Assembly: GCF_005049045.1 (NCBI RefSeq)
Contig: NZ_SUPK01000002.1
Location: 518,399-582,398 of the forward strand
Source: Cohnella pontilimi
Lineage (GTDB): Bacteria > Bacillota > Bacilli > Paenibacillales > Paenibacillaceae
Direction: 5' to 3'
Length of the DNA stretch: 64,000 bases
The position numbers and the translations under genes were made by a program. Below are positions 16,563 to 25,220 of this stretch, one piece after another. Every line of letters begins with the position of its first letter. Position 1 is the first letter of the stretch. The notes beneath the pieces were generated by a model that was not told the DNA's origin, made no database searches, and was given only the letters and a program-made list of their open reading frames with translations.

Positions 16563-17783
16563 ATGCAGCGTTGGAAAGTGAATCTGGCCGTTCTATGGTT
16601 CGGCAATTTTCTGGTCATGTCGGGCATGACGATGATTACCCCGTTTTTGGCGCTTTATTTAAAAACCGATCTCGGACTGACGAATGAGCACGAGATCGGC
16701 GTATGGGCCGGTCTTATTTTCGCAGCGAATTTTGCCACATCATTCCTGTTTCAACCGATCTGGGGAAGGCTGTCCGACCGGTACGGCCGCAAAATTATGC
16801 TGCTGCGCTCGGGCTTCGGCATGGCGTTCGTCATGGTGCTGATGGGATTCGCGACGACCGCCTGGCACCTGCTGGCGCTTCGCATGCTCAACGGCGTCAT
16901 ATCCGGCTTTCAGCCCGCGGCCGTATCGCTCGTGTCCGCCTCCACGCCCAAGGAGCGCATGGGCTTTGCCATGGGCACGCTGCAATCGGGAGGAACGGCC
17001 GGCGTCATTCTCGGCCCGCTGCTCGGAGGGATGATGGCCGATACGTTCGGCTTTCGTCCGATCTTCTATATCACCGGCACGCTCATGTTCCTCGCTTCGG
17101 TGCTGTCCTGGGTGATGGTGAAAGAAAAGTTCGACCGCAGCGCGGCTGCGAAGGCGCCGCAGGTCAGCATCATCAAGGGCTTTCAGGAGCTCATCGTCAT
17201 TCGGCAAATTCCCGTGCTTCTCACGATCACGCTGCTCATCCAGTTTGCGATGCTCAGCCCGATGGCGCTGATGCCACTGTATGTAGAGAAGCTGCATGGG
17301 ACGACGCACAATTTGGCGTTCTGGGCAGGATTGGTCGGAGCGGTCACCGGCTTGTCCAACATGCTGTTTTCGCCGCTGCTGGGCTGGCTGGGCGATCGGA
17401 TCGGGGCGAAGACGATTCTGATCATCTCGCTCGCGGGCTCGGCGGTCATGTTCGTACCGCAGGCGTTCTCCACTTCGGTCGGCGAATTGCTCGTGTACCG
17501 CTTTTTGCTCGGCTGCTTCATGGGCGGCTTGATTCCGACCGTGAACTCCCTGCTACGCGCGAATACGCCGGACGGCATGGAGAGCCGCGCGTTCGGATTT
17601 AACTCAAGCGCAATGAGCCTCGGCAACATGCTGGGGCCGGTCGTCGGCGGCTTATTGTCCGGACCGTTCGGCATCGAGGGCTTGTTCCTCCTGTCGGCGG
17701 TGCTGCTCTTGGCCAACGCCGTGTGGACGTTCACCGCTCTTCGGAGAGCGGCGAGCCCGAACGCCGGCCGACGGCTGGCGTAA
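16563..17783 (+). CDS. Major facilitator superfamily multidrug-type exporter
   Basis: A 406-residue, 12-helix MFS (DHA1-like) transporter. The loop 2-3 motif GRLSDRYGRKIML (about residues 73-85) and the helix-5 drug-exporter motif around GFAMGTLQSGGTAGVILGPLLGG are visible, together with the second-half repeat GWLGDRIGAKTIL. Start ATG 16563 follows GGAGGATGGAGATCG; an extended -10 (TGGTATACT, around 16514-16522) lies 40 bases upstream. It is divergent from hemE and convergent with the O-methyltransferase. The substrate is unknown. Confidence 0.9.
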   Translation: MQRWKVNLAVLWFGNFLVMSGMTMITPFLALYLKTDLGLTNEHEIGVWAGLIFAANFATSFLFQPIWGRLSDRYGRKIMLLRSGFGMAFVMVLMGFATTAWHLLALRMLNGVISGFQPAAVSLVSASTPKERMGFAMGTLQSGGTAGVILGPLLGGMMADTFGFRPIFYITGTLMFLASVLSWVMVKEKFDRSAAAKAPQVSIIKGFQELIVIRQIPVLLTITLLIQFAMLSPMALMPLYVEKLHGTTHNLAFWAGLVGAVTGLSNMLFSPLLGWLGDRIGAKTILIISLAGSAVMFVPQAFSTSVGELLVYRFLLGCFMGGLIPTVNSLLRANTPDGMESRAFGFNSSAMSLGNMLGPVVGGLLSGPFGIEGLFLLSAVLLLANAVWTFTALRRAASPNAGRRLA

Positions 17784-17793
17784 ACGTAAGCCG

Positions 17794-18426
17794 TTATTTC
17801 ACCATAGCCAGCGCGAAACCGTCATACGAAGGCAAATGCACACCGGTCAAACGGGGGTCCTGCGCGATGCGCCGGTTGAACTCCCGCATGGCCAGCACGG
17901 AAGGCCCCTGTTTTTCGGGGTCGATGGTGCGGCCGTGCAGCAGGATGTTGTCCGCGGCGATCACCGCACCCGGGTTCGCCAGCCGGATCGCATGCTCCAA
18001 ATAATGCGGATAGTTCTCCTTGTCCGCGTCGATAAAGAAAAAATCGAAGCGTCTGCCCTCTTCCGTAAGCCTGGTGAGACTGGCCGACGCGTCCCCTATG
18101 ATCGATTCCAGCCGGTCTTCGTATCCGGCGGCCGACACATTGGCGCGCGCAACGGCCGCGAAATCTTCCCGGAGCTCCAGGGAAGTCAAGGTGCCGTCAG
18201 CCGGCATGCCCCTCAGCAGACAAATCCCGCTGTATCCCCCAAGCGCTCCGATTTCGAGCACGTGCTTCGCTCGGCTCAGCGACACAAGCAAAGTCAGCAG
18301 CCGTCCGTAACCGGGCGCCACCGAAATTTCGGGCATCCCCCGGCTTCGAATTTCCTCCAGCACCCGCTCCAGATCGGAATCTTTTGCGTACAAAGAATCG
18401 AGGTAAGCTTCGAGTTTTCCGTCCAT
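17794..18426 (-). CDS. SAM-dependent O-methyltransferase (Methyltransf_3 family)
   Basis: A 210-residue class I methyltransferase related to catechol/caffeoyl-CoA O-methyltransferases. The SAM motif EIGALGGYSGICLLRGM (about residues 58-74), the acidic residue in SLELREDF and the metal-binding FFIDADKENYPHYLE (about 127-141) followed by ADNILLHG are all present. It is monocistronic, convergent with the MFS gene and divergent from the ltaS-like gene. Related Bacillus proteins modify tRNA wobble uridine (TrmR), a possible but unproven role here. Confidence 0.9.
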   Translation of the reverse strand: MDGKLEAYLDSLYAKDSDLERVLEEIRSRGMPEISVAPGYGRLLTLLVSLSRAKHVLEIGALGGYSGICLLRGMPADGTLTSLELREDFAAVARANVSAAGYEDRLESIIGDASASLTRLTEEGRRFDFFFIDADKENYPHYLEHAIRLANPGAVIAADNILLHGRTIDPEKQGPSVLAMREFNRRIAQDPRLTGVHLPSYDGFALAMVK

Positions 18427-18504
18427 CAGGACCTCTCCCTTCGAAAATAAACCGTTAACGCAACATATGCTTCCATTTTATCGTATATGGGTGGGCATAT
18501 CATC

Positions 18505-18533
18505 TTTTCACCGCCTGGCATTCGGGCTATACT
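18505..18533 (+). promoter_or_regulatory. SigA-type promoter of the ltaS-like gene
   Basis: TTTTCA (18505-18510) and TATACT (18528-18533) are 17 bp apart. The implied transcription start near 18540 fits the TTG start codon at 18572. Confidence 0.6.
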
Positions 18534-18571
18534 AGTTTTTGTTTCCTACATATAAAAAGGGGAGTCCGACT

Positions 18572-20536
18572 TTGTTAACACAACTGCAAACGGCCGCGCG
18601 CAACGGAGTCCGCATTTCCTTGACCGGAATACGTTATGTACCTTTCTGGGCAGCGCTGCTCATGATCGCCGGCATGCTGCTCAAGCTGGCTTATCTGGAC
18701 AGGCATTTGAACGTCGGCGGCATGAATCATTGGAAATGGGAAGTCAACCTCGGCGCCATGTTTCTCGCCACGTTTTGGACCGTTTTTCTCGGACCTCGCG
18801 CACGAATCGTCGCTCTGATCCTTGTGGACCTTTTAATGTCCGGCATTATTCTCTCAGACCTTGTCTATTTCCGGTATTTTAAAGATTTCATTTCCGTGCC
18901 GGTTCTGCTCCAGGCCGGACAAGTCGGGGCCCTCGGAGACAGCATTTCGAGTCTCATCATCTACAAAGATGCGCTTTATTTTGCAGACTTGCCGTTTGCG
19001 ATTGTGATCGCCATCATCGTATTCCGCCGCCATAGCCCCAAACGCAGGCCTGAGCCGGTCGGCCCGCTCAAAATCCGAATCGCGGTCAAAGCTTTGACGG
19101 CGATCCTCGTGTTTGTGCTCGGTTACCAATTGATCGCCGTGCCTGTAGCCGAGCAGAAAAACGGCTGGGCTCGGGGCTTGTTCGAAGGCAACTGGTGGAA
19201 CATCCCGATCTATAACGTTACCGGCCTGTACGGGTTCCACGGTTACGACTTGTACCGGTACGCCAAAGAAAACTGGCTTGGCGGGGGTTTGACGGAGGAG
19301 CAGCTGAAAGAAACGAAAGATTGGATGAAAGAGCGGCAAAAGCTTCGGCAGCAGACCGAGCAGGAACCGATTTTCGGCGCCTACAAAGGGAAAAACGTGC
19401 TGGTCATACAAGCCGAGGCATTCCAAACGTTTTTGCTGAACCAAAAGGTGAACGGCCAGGAAATTACGCCGAACTTGAACAAGCTCATCAAGCAAAGCGT
19501 CTACTTCCCGAACTTCTATCACCAGACGGCCAACGGACGTACGTCCGACGCGGATTTCGCCACGAGCTGCTCGCTGCATCCGGTATCCTCGGGATCGGTA
19601 TTTATCCGTTTTGCGGGCCATACGTTCGATTGTCTCCCGCAAGTGGTAAAAGCGAACGGATACAGCGCGACCGTGCACCACGCTTACGACGGCAGCTTCT
19701 GGAACCGTAACAATATGTACCACAATATGGCGTATGACAAGTTTTACAATATCAAAGATTTCACCCTCGACGAAAAACTCGGTTGGTCGATCGGCGACAA
19801 GTCATTTTTCCGCCAAACGGTCGAGCAGCTCAAGGCTCGGAACCACGAACCGTTCTATGCAATGGCGATCACGCTGTCCAGTCACCACCCTTATACGATC
19901 GGAAAGCACGATTTGAACATCGGTTCGCTGACCGGTAAAACGCTGGGCAACTATATACAAGCAACCCATTATGTCGACGAGGCTATGGGCGAGCTCGTGG
20001 ACCTGCTCAAGCAAAACGGCTTGTGGGACAACACGATCCTCATGTTTTACGGCGATCATGACAATTCCATCACGGATTGGAACGACTATGAGACGCTGTT
20101 CGGACGTCCGGTGACGGAGTTTGAAAAGGCCACGATTCTGAAAAAAGTGCCTTTCTTCATTCATCTGCCGCACGACGAACATGCGGGCGTGATCGACAAA
20201 GCGGTGGGCCAGATGGATACGGCGCCGACGATCTTGCAGTTGCTCGGCATCCCGGCCGGTAACTTTCAGCAGATGGGCATCAGCATGATGTCTCCGGTGC
20301 CGAAGCCGGTCGTATTCCGCAACGGAGGGTTTACCGACGGGAATGTTTATTTCGTCCCGAACAACGAAGGCGTCCTTGGACGCGGAACTTGTTTCAACAT
20401 GAAGAACGGAACCGCCGCGGAACCGGCAGCCTGTCAGCCGGGCGCGAAAGACGCCAGACTGGAGCTGCAAGTCTCCGACCGGATCGTGGATCACGATTTG
20501 ATCCCGGCGCTGCGGAAAGAAGCGGAAAAACAGTAA
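18572..20536 (+). CDS. LtaS-family membrane phosphoglycerol transferase (lipoteichoic acid synthase-like)
   Basis: A 654-residue LtaS-type enzyme that polymerises glycerol-phosphate from phosphatidylglycerol at the outer membrane face. Five membrane helices lie within residues about 20-190, followed by an extracellular sulfatase-fold domain. That domain has the metal-binding Glu (QAEAFQ, about 282), the nucleophile Thr324 in NGRTSDADF and the late FYGDHDNS motif. The start is TTG at 18572, seven bases after GGGGAG; an earlier in-frame TTG overlaps the promoter. It has its own promoter and terminator. LtaS, primase and YqgS-type paralogues are hard to separate by sequence alone. Confidence 0.93.
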   Translation: MLTQLQTAARNGVRISLTGIRYVPFWAALLMIAGMLLKLAYLDRHLNVGGMNHWKWEVNLGAMFLATFWTVFLGPRARIVALILVDLLMSGIILSDLVYFRYFKDFISVPVLLQAGQVGALGDSISSLIIYKDALYFADLPFAIVIAIIVFRRHSPKRRPEPVGPLKIRIAVKALTAILVFVLGYQLIAVPVAEQKNGWARGLFEGNWWNIPIYNVTGLYGFHGYDLYRYAKENWLGGGLTEEQLKETKDWMKERQKLRQQTEQEPIFGAYKGKNVLVIQAEAFQTFLLNQKVNGQEITPNLNKLIKQSVYFPNFYHQTANGRTSDADFATSCSLHPVSSGSVFIRFAGHTFDCLPQVVKANGYSATVHHAYDGSFWNRNNMYHNMAYDKFYNIKDFTLDEKLGWSIGDKSFFRQTVEQLKARNHEPFYAMAITLSSHHPYTIGKHDLNIGSLTGKTLGNYIQATHYVDEAMGELVDLLKQNGLWDNTILMFYGDHDNSITDWNDYETLFGRPVTEFEKATILKKVPFFIHLPHDEHAGVIDKAVGQMDTAPTILQLLGIPAGNFQQMGISMMSPVPKPVVFRNGGFTDGNVYFVPNNEGVLGRGTCFNMKNGTAAEPAACQPGAKDARLELQVSDRIVDHDLIPALRKEAEKQ

Positions 20537-20570
20537 CAAAAACTTCTATCGAAGTCCCTCGAAGTTAACA

Positions 20571-20600
20571 AAACGGGCTGTCCCTAGGGACGGCCCGTTT
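20571..20600. terminator. Bidirectional terminator
   Basis: AAACGGGC and GCCCGTTT flank an inner palindrome GTCCCTAGGGAC, giving a long stem between the convergent ltaS-like and DUF1450 genes. T-rich sequence follows on the plus strand. Confidence 0.8.
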
Positions 20601-20603
20601 CGT

Positions 20604-20825
20604 TTATTTCACATATTTACACGCTTTCTCGACCGCTTCATCTTCCGTCGGCGCGGTGATGTAACGCCCGTTGACGAAAACAAAAGCGTAACGGGAGCAC
20701 GGTCCGCAATACGATTTACAGCCGACTTTCACGTCGGTTCCGGGCGCGATGTTTTGCAGCTTGGAGACCATCGTCTTGACCCGGATATGACGGCACTTGT
20801 CGCAAATGCGGATGTCATTGGACAT
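20604..20825 (-). CDS. DUF1450 family small cysteine protein
   Basis: A 73-residue protein with the DUF1450 cysteine pattern CDKC (about residues 8-11) and GCKSYCGPC (about 37-45), then FVFVNGRYITAPTEDE. Such spacing suggests a metal or iron-sulfur site, but the family's function is not established. Two starts are possible: an ATG at 20858 that overlaps the HesB-like stop by 14 bases, and ATG 20825, which leaves a clean gap and begins MSNDIRICDKC. It lies directly downstream of a HesB-like gene on the same strand, in keeping with an iron-sulfur context. Confidence 0.8.
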   Translation of the reverse strand: MSNDIRICDKCRHIRVKTMVSKLQNIAPGTDVKVGCKSYCGPCSRYAFVFVNGRYITAPTEDEAVEKACKYVK

Positions 20826-20844
20826 CGCACGGCCTTTATTCGAT

Positions 20845-21147
20845 TCAGTGGTCTCCATGGTTGCCCTTGCTCGGATTGGTAATGACGAAACCTTCCTGCG
20901 GGAAGTACAAATAATCGATCTTTATCCCATCCAGCAGATCTTCACCGCGGGCTAGGATGACATCAATCCCTTTATCCGTCAGTACCACTTCATCTTTGTC
21001 GGTCGGTTCGCCCAAATCCAGTCCATAATGGGCATGGTCTCCGTGGCTGTGCGTGATGACGACGCGCAGCTTTTTGCCGGTGTTTTCCGGCTTGTCCAGT
21101 TCGCGGCGAAGCACGTTCGCCGCATTGCGGGTAATTTTGCAGTTCAT
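20845..21147 (-). CDS. HesB-like protein
   Basis: A 100-residue protein of the HesB/YneR-like group, distantly related to A-type iron-sulfur scaffolds. It keeps the N-terminal ITRNAANVLRREL and the VVITHSHGDHAHYGLDLGEP segment but does not have the CxnCGC cysteines of true IscA. The only cysteine is near the N-terminus, so iron-sulfur carriage is doubtful. ATG 21147 with GGGAG upstream is preferred over a longer frame from 21213. Followed by the DUF1450 gene. Confidence 0.82.
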   Translation of the reverse strand: MNCKITRNAANVLRRELDKPENTGKKLRVVITHSHGDHAHYGLDLGEPTDKDEVVLTDKGIDVILARGEDLLDGIKIDYLYFPQEGFVITNPSKGNHGDH

Positions 21148-21163
21148 CGTATTCCAACTCCCG

Positions 21164-21433
21164 TCATGGTCTCGTTTTATTGTACTGATTTCCTGGGACG
21201 TTTTCCAGACCATATTTGCGCTCCATTCTCTGCGCGAACCAGCCTGCCGCGAGTACCGTCACCGCGATGTCGTCGATCGGAAGAAAAGGCATGAAGTCCG
21301 GCAATACCCAGTACAGCACCACCGGGATTATAAACAGCAGCTTGTCCGTTACGGCCACCTGCGGTGCCCGCATAATGCGCCAGACGCGGGACGGCAAACG
21401 GCTCCAAAGACGGGTAAGCGATTTTTTTCGCAT
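21164..21433 (-). CDS. DUF1232-like small membrane protein, 89 aa
   Basis: ATG 21433 follows GGAGG. The N-terminus is strongly basic, and a hydrophobic hairpin spans about residues 30-64 (LLFIIPVVLYWVLPDFMPF then PIDDIAVTVLAAGWF). The P-D-x-x-P-x-x-x-x-D-D spacing resembles DUF1232 (YkvA-type) proteins. It sits 16 bases upstream of the HesB-like start, so this gene, hesB-like and DUF1450 may form one transcript. Function is unknown. Confidence 0.72.
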   Translation of the reverse strand: MRKKSLTRLWSRLPSRVWRIMRAPQVAVTDKLLFIIPVVLYWVLPDFMPFLPIDDIAVTVLAAGWFAQRMERKYGLENVPGNQYNKTRP

Positions 21434-21497
21434 AGGGGCCTCCTTCGTTTCCGGCACTTTTCCGGCGGTTGCCCCCAGTTTACCCAGCCTCTCTCCG

Positions 21498-21532
21498 AAT
21501 GAAACCGCAGCCGGATCGGCGGCGGTTTCATT
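21498..21532 (-). terminator. Hairpin downstream of the LysM-M14 peptidase gene
   Basis: AATGAAACCGC pairs with GCGGTTTCATT, with inner CCG/CGG pairing, just after the peptidase stop. There is no clear U-tract on the minus strand, so termination efficiency is uncertain. Confidence 0.45.
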
Positions 21533-21540
21533 TCATGACG

Positions 21541-22752
21541 CTAGGGCGACAAATCCAATGCTTCGGCCAGCAGCTTCGAGACTCCGTCATAAATATCGGA
21601 GAAACCTTCGAGCGGCAGCGGGTTATGTCCCCATCCCGCCTCCACCGTAAATCCGGGGCGGCGAAAACGGTCGATAAACCAATCCTTGTACCCCGCATCG
21701 CTGCCGGTCAACCGCACAGCCCGGTAGCCGCCGGCCCTCGCCAGCCTGGCGGCCCATTCTCCGGCTTGCGGAGGCTCGCGGTCACGATAGTTCCAGTAGA
21801 TTTCTTCCCCTTGCGTATGAAGCGCGAGAACGGCGTGGAAGTCCATCCGCTCGGTCCACTCGGCCAACGAGAGCGCTTCGGGCTCGCTTAGGGGAGCCGG
21901 GCCGCTGTAATCGCGTGGAGCGGGACCCGGAATTCGGCGCCGCTCCTGTTCTTCCTCCCAATGAGCGGGGAACTGGTCGTTCAAATCGACGCCGCGCGCA
22001 TTCGCTTTCCATGCGGAGAACCGCTTGGAGCCGCGATTCCACTCCAGCAGTTCCCGGCACATCGGATGATTGAGCGCCAATCCGTCCTGCACGAGCTCTA
22101 CGCCGTCGGGATTCAGCATCGGCACGATCCAGAGCGTTGTGCGGCTGAAAAGCGCGGCGGCGCTTTTGCCGCCGACCGTTCCGTTCCTTTGATACGCGTT
22201 CGCATAATCTTCCGCAAAACGCATGAGAAGAAGCGACGTGATCCATTCGTTGGCATGACAGGCCGCGTTGATATGCCAGCGAAACGGCCCGCCGCCTATC
22301 CGCAAAGCGTGCAGCGGCTTGCCCAGCACGCTGCGGCCGATGCTTCCGGCCGTCACAAACGGATACTTCCCGGTGAGCCGCGTAATATCCTTCGACAGCT
22401 CCATAGGACCATATTCAGCTTCAGCGGCCACGATCCGGCCGGACCGCCCGGCCGGCAGTTCCAGCCATTGTCCGGCTGTGAGCGCCGCATTCGGGGAGAG
22501 GCCGTTGGTTTCGCATAATAGTTCGGGAGAGCAATCCGCTTTCCAGGCGATCGTCTCCCAAGTGTCGCCTTGCCGGACGATATACCTCCGGGGTTTGGCA
22601 ATCGGCACATAAACAAGTTCGCCGTCGATCAGCGCGGGATCTTCGTCCCACTGCGGATTAACGGCGACTAAAGACGCATACGATACGCCGAATCGAAGCG
22701 CGATTCGGCGCGGCGTATCGCCGGGACAGGCGGCATAGGTCACCGTGTTCAC
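21541..22752 (-). CDS. LysM-domain M14 peptidase, gamma-D-glutamyl-meso-diaminopimelate endopeptidase type
   Basis: The 403-residue protein has two LysM peptidoglycan-binding repeats at about residues 3-50 and 55-100, followed by a zinc carboxypeptidase-fold M14 domain at about 110-400. The zinc ligands are His166 and Glu169 (HANEW) and His312 (LHTQGEE), and the catalytic Glu is residue 371 (TVEAGWG). This architecture is that of Lysinibacillus sphaericus endopeptidase I, which cleaves the D-gamma-Glu-DAP bond of spore or cell-wall peptides. The start is GTG at 22752, with AGGAGG seven bases upstream. No Sec signal is seen, as in that enzyme. It is next to murI, another D-glutamate/cell-wall gene. 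Confidence 0.92.
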   Translation of the reverse strand: MNTVTYAACPGDTPRRIALRFGVSYASLVAVNPQWDEDPALIDGELVYVPIAKPRRYIVRQGDTWETIAWKADCSPELLCETNGLSPNAALTAGQWLELPAGRSGRIVAAEAEYGPMELSKDITRLTGKYPFVTAGSIGRSVLGKPLHALRIGGGPFRWHINAACHANEWITSLLLMRFAEDYANAYQRNGTVGGKSAAALFSRTTLWIVPMLNPDGVELVQDGLALNHPMCRELLEWNRGSKRFSAWKANARGVDLNDQFPAHWEEEQERRRIPGPAPRDYSGPAPLSEPEALSLAEWTERMDFHAVLALHTQGEEIYWNYRDREPPQAGEWAARLARAGGYRAVRLTGSDAGYKDWFIDRFRRPGFTVEAGWGHNPLPLEGFSDIYDGVSKLLAEALDLSP

Positions 22753-22804
22753 TCGGATTCCTCCTCCCGAACGGGTGATAATCTCTATGTTCGAATTCCC
22801 TTCC

Positions 22805-23626
22805 CTATGACTGCGAAGCTCCTGTGTCGACTACAGGCCAAGTGACCGGCGAAAGCCGGATCCGTTCCCCCAGCCAAGCCTGGGCGATGCTTTGGAACTT
22901 GCGGATATCACCGCTGCAGAAAAACTCGTGTTCCGGTACTTCATCCCGTCCCGCCAGCTGATTGTTGTCCTGCAAAATGGTGCTGATTTCGCGAGCCGTC
23001 TCTTCCGCCGAGTTGATGAGACTCACATCCGGTCCCATCACCTCGGAGATTGTCTCGGACAAAAACGGATAATGAGTGCAGCCGAGAATGAGGCAATCCA
23101 TCGCCCCCATACGGAGAGGCGACAACGAGTTCGTCACGACGCGCTGCGTCTCTTCCGAACGAAAGTTGCCGTCTTCCACCAAAGGCACAAAGTCCGGACA
23201 AGCGCGGCTCACCACCTCAACATGAGGGGAGAGCCTGCGGAGCGCCGAGTCGTAGGCGCCGCTTCGGATCGTCCCTTCCGTTCCGATCACGCCGATGACG
23301 CCGGATTTGGAGCGCCCGATGGCGGCACGAGCGCCCGGATTGATGACGCCTACGACCGGCAGGTCTACCCGGCTTCGGATGTCCTCCAGCGCGACAGCCG
23401 TTGCCGTATTGCAGGCGATCACGATCATTTTCGGTTGATATTGGATCAAATAGTCGACGATTTCATGGGTAAAACGAATGACTTCTTCTGCCGGTCTTGG
23501 GCCGTAAGGGGTACGGGCGGTGTCGCCGAAATACACAATTTTCTCCCGGGGCAATTGGCGCATGACCTCTTTTACGACGGTCAGTCCGCCCACTCCGGAG
23601 TCCAGGACTGCGATCGCCTGCTGCAC
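22805..23626 (-). CDS. murI: Glutamate racemase
   Basis: Converts L-glutamate to D-glutamate for peptidoglycan. At 273 residues it carries both catalytic cysteines, Cys72 (ACNTAT) and Cys183 (LGCTHYP), and the N-terminal LDSGVGGLTV signature. The start is GTG at 23626 with weak Shine-Dalgarno complementarity; the N-terminus matches the family exactly from there. The LysM-M14 peptidase gene follows 52 bases downstream on the same strand. Confidence 0.97.
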   Translation of the reverse strand: MQQAIAVLDSGVGGLTVVKEVMRQLPREKIVYFGDTARTPYGPRPAEEVIRFTHEIVDYLIQYQPKMIVIACNTATAVALEDIRSRVDLPVVGVINPGARAAIGRSKSGVIGVIGTEGTIRSGAYDSALRRLSPHVEVVSRACPDFVPLVEDGNFRSEETQRVVTNSLSPLRMGAMDCLILGCTHYPFLSETISEVMGPDVSLINSAEETAREISTILQDNNQLAGRDEVPEHEFFCSGDIRKFQSIAQAWLGERIRLSPVTWPVVDTGASQS

Positions 23627-23735
23627 GAGAACACCGCTTTCTGTCTGTTAAGTAGGTCAAATCATGTTACCTTATGAGGCCTTTTCTGAAAAGGTACCTA
23701 CATCTTAGCTCATAAGCGGGCAGCGTTCAAGGATG

Positions 23736-23775
23736 CAAAAAGCGCGCCAGCCCGGCGGGAGCGGGCGGCACGCTT
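23736..23775 (-). terminator. Terminator downstream of the YtxH gene
   Basis: On the minus strand GCGTGCCGCCCG pairs with CGGGCTGGCGCGC and is followed by TTTTTG. Confidence 0.85.
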
Positions 23776-23793
23776 ACATTTTCTCGTTTTCGA

Positions 23794-24144
23794 TTAAGAA
23801 TTGGCAGCCGTTTTCTCCTCAAAATTGGATTCCTCGGCGGCGGAGGATTCTTCGTCAAGAGCGTTCTCCGCACTGCGGGAACGAATGTCGGTGACGAAGC
23901 GGCTGGCCGCTTGTTTGGCGTCGGAGGCAAACTCCGTCGTGCGTTTGGCCAGCGTTTGCACCGCGCTGCCGGCCTGGCGGCCGATTTCGACGGTTTTATC
24001 GCCTACCTTCTGCGCCGTCACCGAAATATCTTTGCGCAGTTCGCGTCCGGGCTTCGGTGCGAACAGCAGCGCGGTAACCGCTCCTGTCACAGCGCCGGTC
24101 AGCGCACCCCACACAAACGCTTTGATCGCTTTTTTCTCAGCCAT
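23794..24144 (-). CDS. YtxH-domain protein
   Basis: This 116-residue protein opens with a glycine/alanine-rich membrane-spanning segment (about residues 8-27, WGALTGAVTGAVTALLFAPK) and the PKPGRELRKDI signature of the YtxH family. A long amphipathic helix and an acidic tail follow. YtxH proteins belong to the SigB/SigH general stress group in Bacillus, usually beside DUF948 genes, as here (43 bases downstream of one). Molecular function is not established. Confidence 0.88.
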   Translation of the reverse strand: MAEKKAIKAFVWGALTGAVTGAVTALLFAPKPGRELRKDISVTAQKVGDKTVEIGRQAGSAVQTLAKRTTEFASDAKQAASRFVTDIRSRSAENALDEESSAAEESNFEEKTAANS

Positions 24145-24187
24145 TTTCTGTCACTCTCCTGTCGAATGATCCGCACTCGGTCCCGGT

Positions 24188-24637
24188 TCACGGGCGGTAT
24201 GATCCGTCTTCGCGCCCGAAAATGCTTTTACGCAGGTTTTCCGCGAGCGTTCTGGCAATGGCCGTCCAGTAAGATTCGGCTCCGTTCAGCTCTTCGTCGG
24301 GAGGAGCGGAGCCCAAAGTCGCCAGATCACGCCAGAACGAAGCGATGTACACAGCCGCCTCGGCTGCGGATTCCGCCGCGTCGCCCACGGCGCGCGCCCC
24401 ATCCGACAGCCGGGCGAATCCGCCTACTGTCGTTCTGCACAACTCAGCCGCCGCCCTGCCTTCTCTGGCGAACGAAATCGATTCGTCCAGCGCCTTTTCC
24501 GCTTTCCGGACGACTCCCTCCGCCAGGCGGTCCCAGCGGCTCAGCGAGCGGCTCAATCGCATCATGACCGCTGCGAAAGCAACAGACGCGATCAGCGCAG
24601 CCGCCGCAAACACGTATGCCGCGACGTTCCATGCCAT
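24188..24637 (-). CDS. DUF948 family membrane protein
   Basis: ATG 24637 has GGAGG seven bases upstream; an ATG at 24664 is in frame but poorly placed. One N-terminal membrane helix (about residues 4-25) is followed by a long alpha-helical, alanine-rich domain with coiled-coil character. It pairs with the downstream ytxH-like gene, the usual DUF948-YtxH stress pair. Probably membrane-associated; function unknown. Confidence 0.8.
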   Translation of the reverse strand: MAWNVAAYVFAAAALIASVAFAAVMMRLSRSLSRWDRLAEGVVRKAEKALDESISFAREGRAAAELCRTTVGGFARLSDGARAVGDAAESAAEAAVYIASFWRDLATLGSAPPDEELNGAESYWTAIARTLAENLRKSIFGREDGSYRP

Positions 24638-24856
24638 CCGAATCCCTCCAGACCTACCCGTCAACCGGGCGAATGCCCATGCGGTTAATCACATTGTATG
24701 GCGGGAAGCTTGGATGGGTTCGGCAAAATCGTCTCCTCCATTTTTGGGGTCCATATTTTTGTCCTAAAAATGGGCCTCAACGGAGTTCATGAGCCCTTTC
24801 CATTCGCTTGGTTTGTTCATCAAATAAAAGTGAGGACCTAAAGGAGGTAGAAGTTT

Positions 24857-25030
24857 ATGGGCAAAGCAAAAAAAGGAAGCAAGTCAAAACACTCTAACAA
24901 ACCAAGCTGGTTACTGCCGGTTGATCAAGCCTTAAAAAGTTTCCAGCGTGTCAAAGACAAAGATCTGGGAGAAGGTTTGATCAATTTGACTGTTGCTTTG
25001 ATGATGAAACGGCACTACAAAGGAAAATAA
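24857..25030 (+). CDS. Small basic protein, 57 aa, unknown
   Basis: ATG 24857 is preceded by AAAGGAGGTAGAAGTTT, a very strong ribosome binding site. The N-terminal 17 residues are Lys/Ser-rich (MGKAKKGSKSKHSNK), and the rest forms a possible amphipathic helix ending HYKGK. Its codons are more AT-rich than those of its neighbours. It stands alone between the DUF948 gene and a tandem-repeat region. I recognise no family; nucleic-acid binding is only a guess from charge. Confidence 0.65.
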   Translation: MGKAKKGSKSKHSNKPSWLLPVDQALKSFQRVKDKDLGEGLINLTVALMMKRHYKGK

Positions 25031-25220
25031 TACGCGACATCGGCATAGTTCGTCCTTCCGGACGATGCGGTGCACACCATATACCTGCCTGAATATTCGG
25101 CCATGGACTTGAAGCTCGTGGCGCTCCAGTGCTTGGGCCGACTGCATCGGTTACGCAATCCGTTGCCATGCGTCGGCGAGTTATTACCGTCAAAACTCAG
25201 CATGGGGCGCTGCGATCTCC

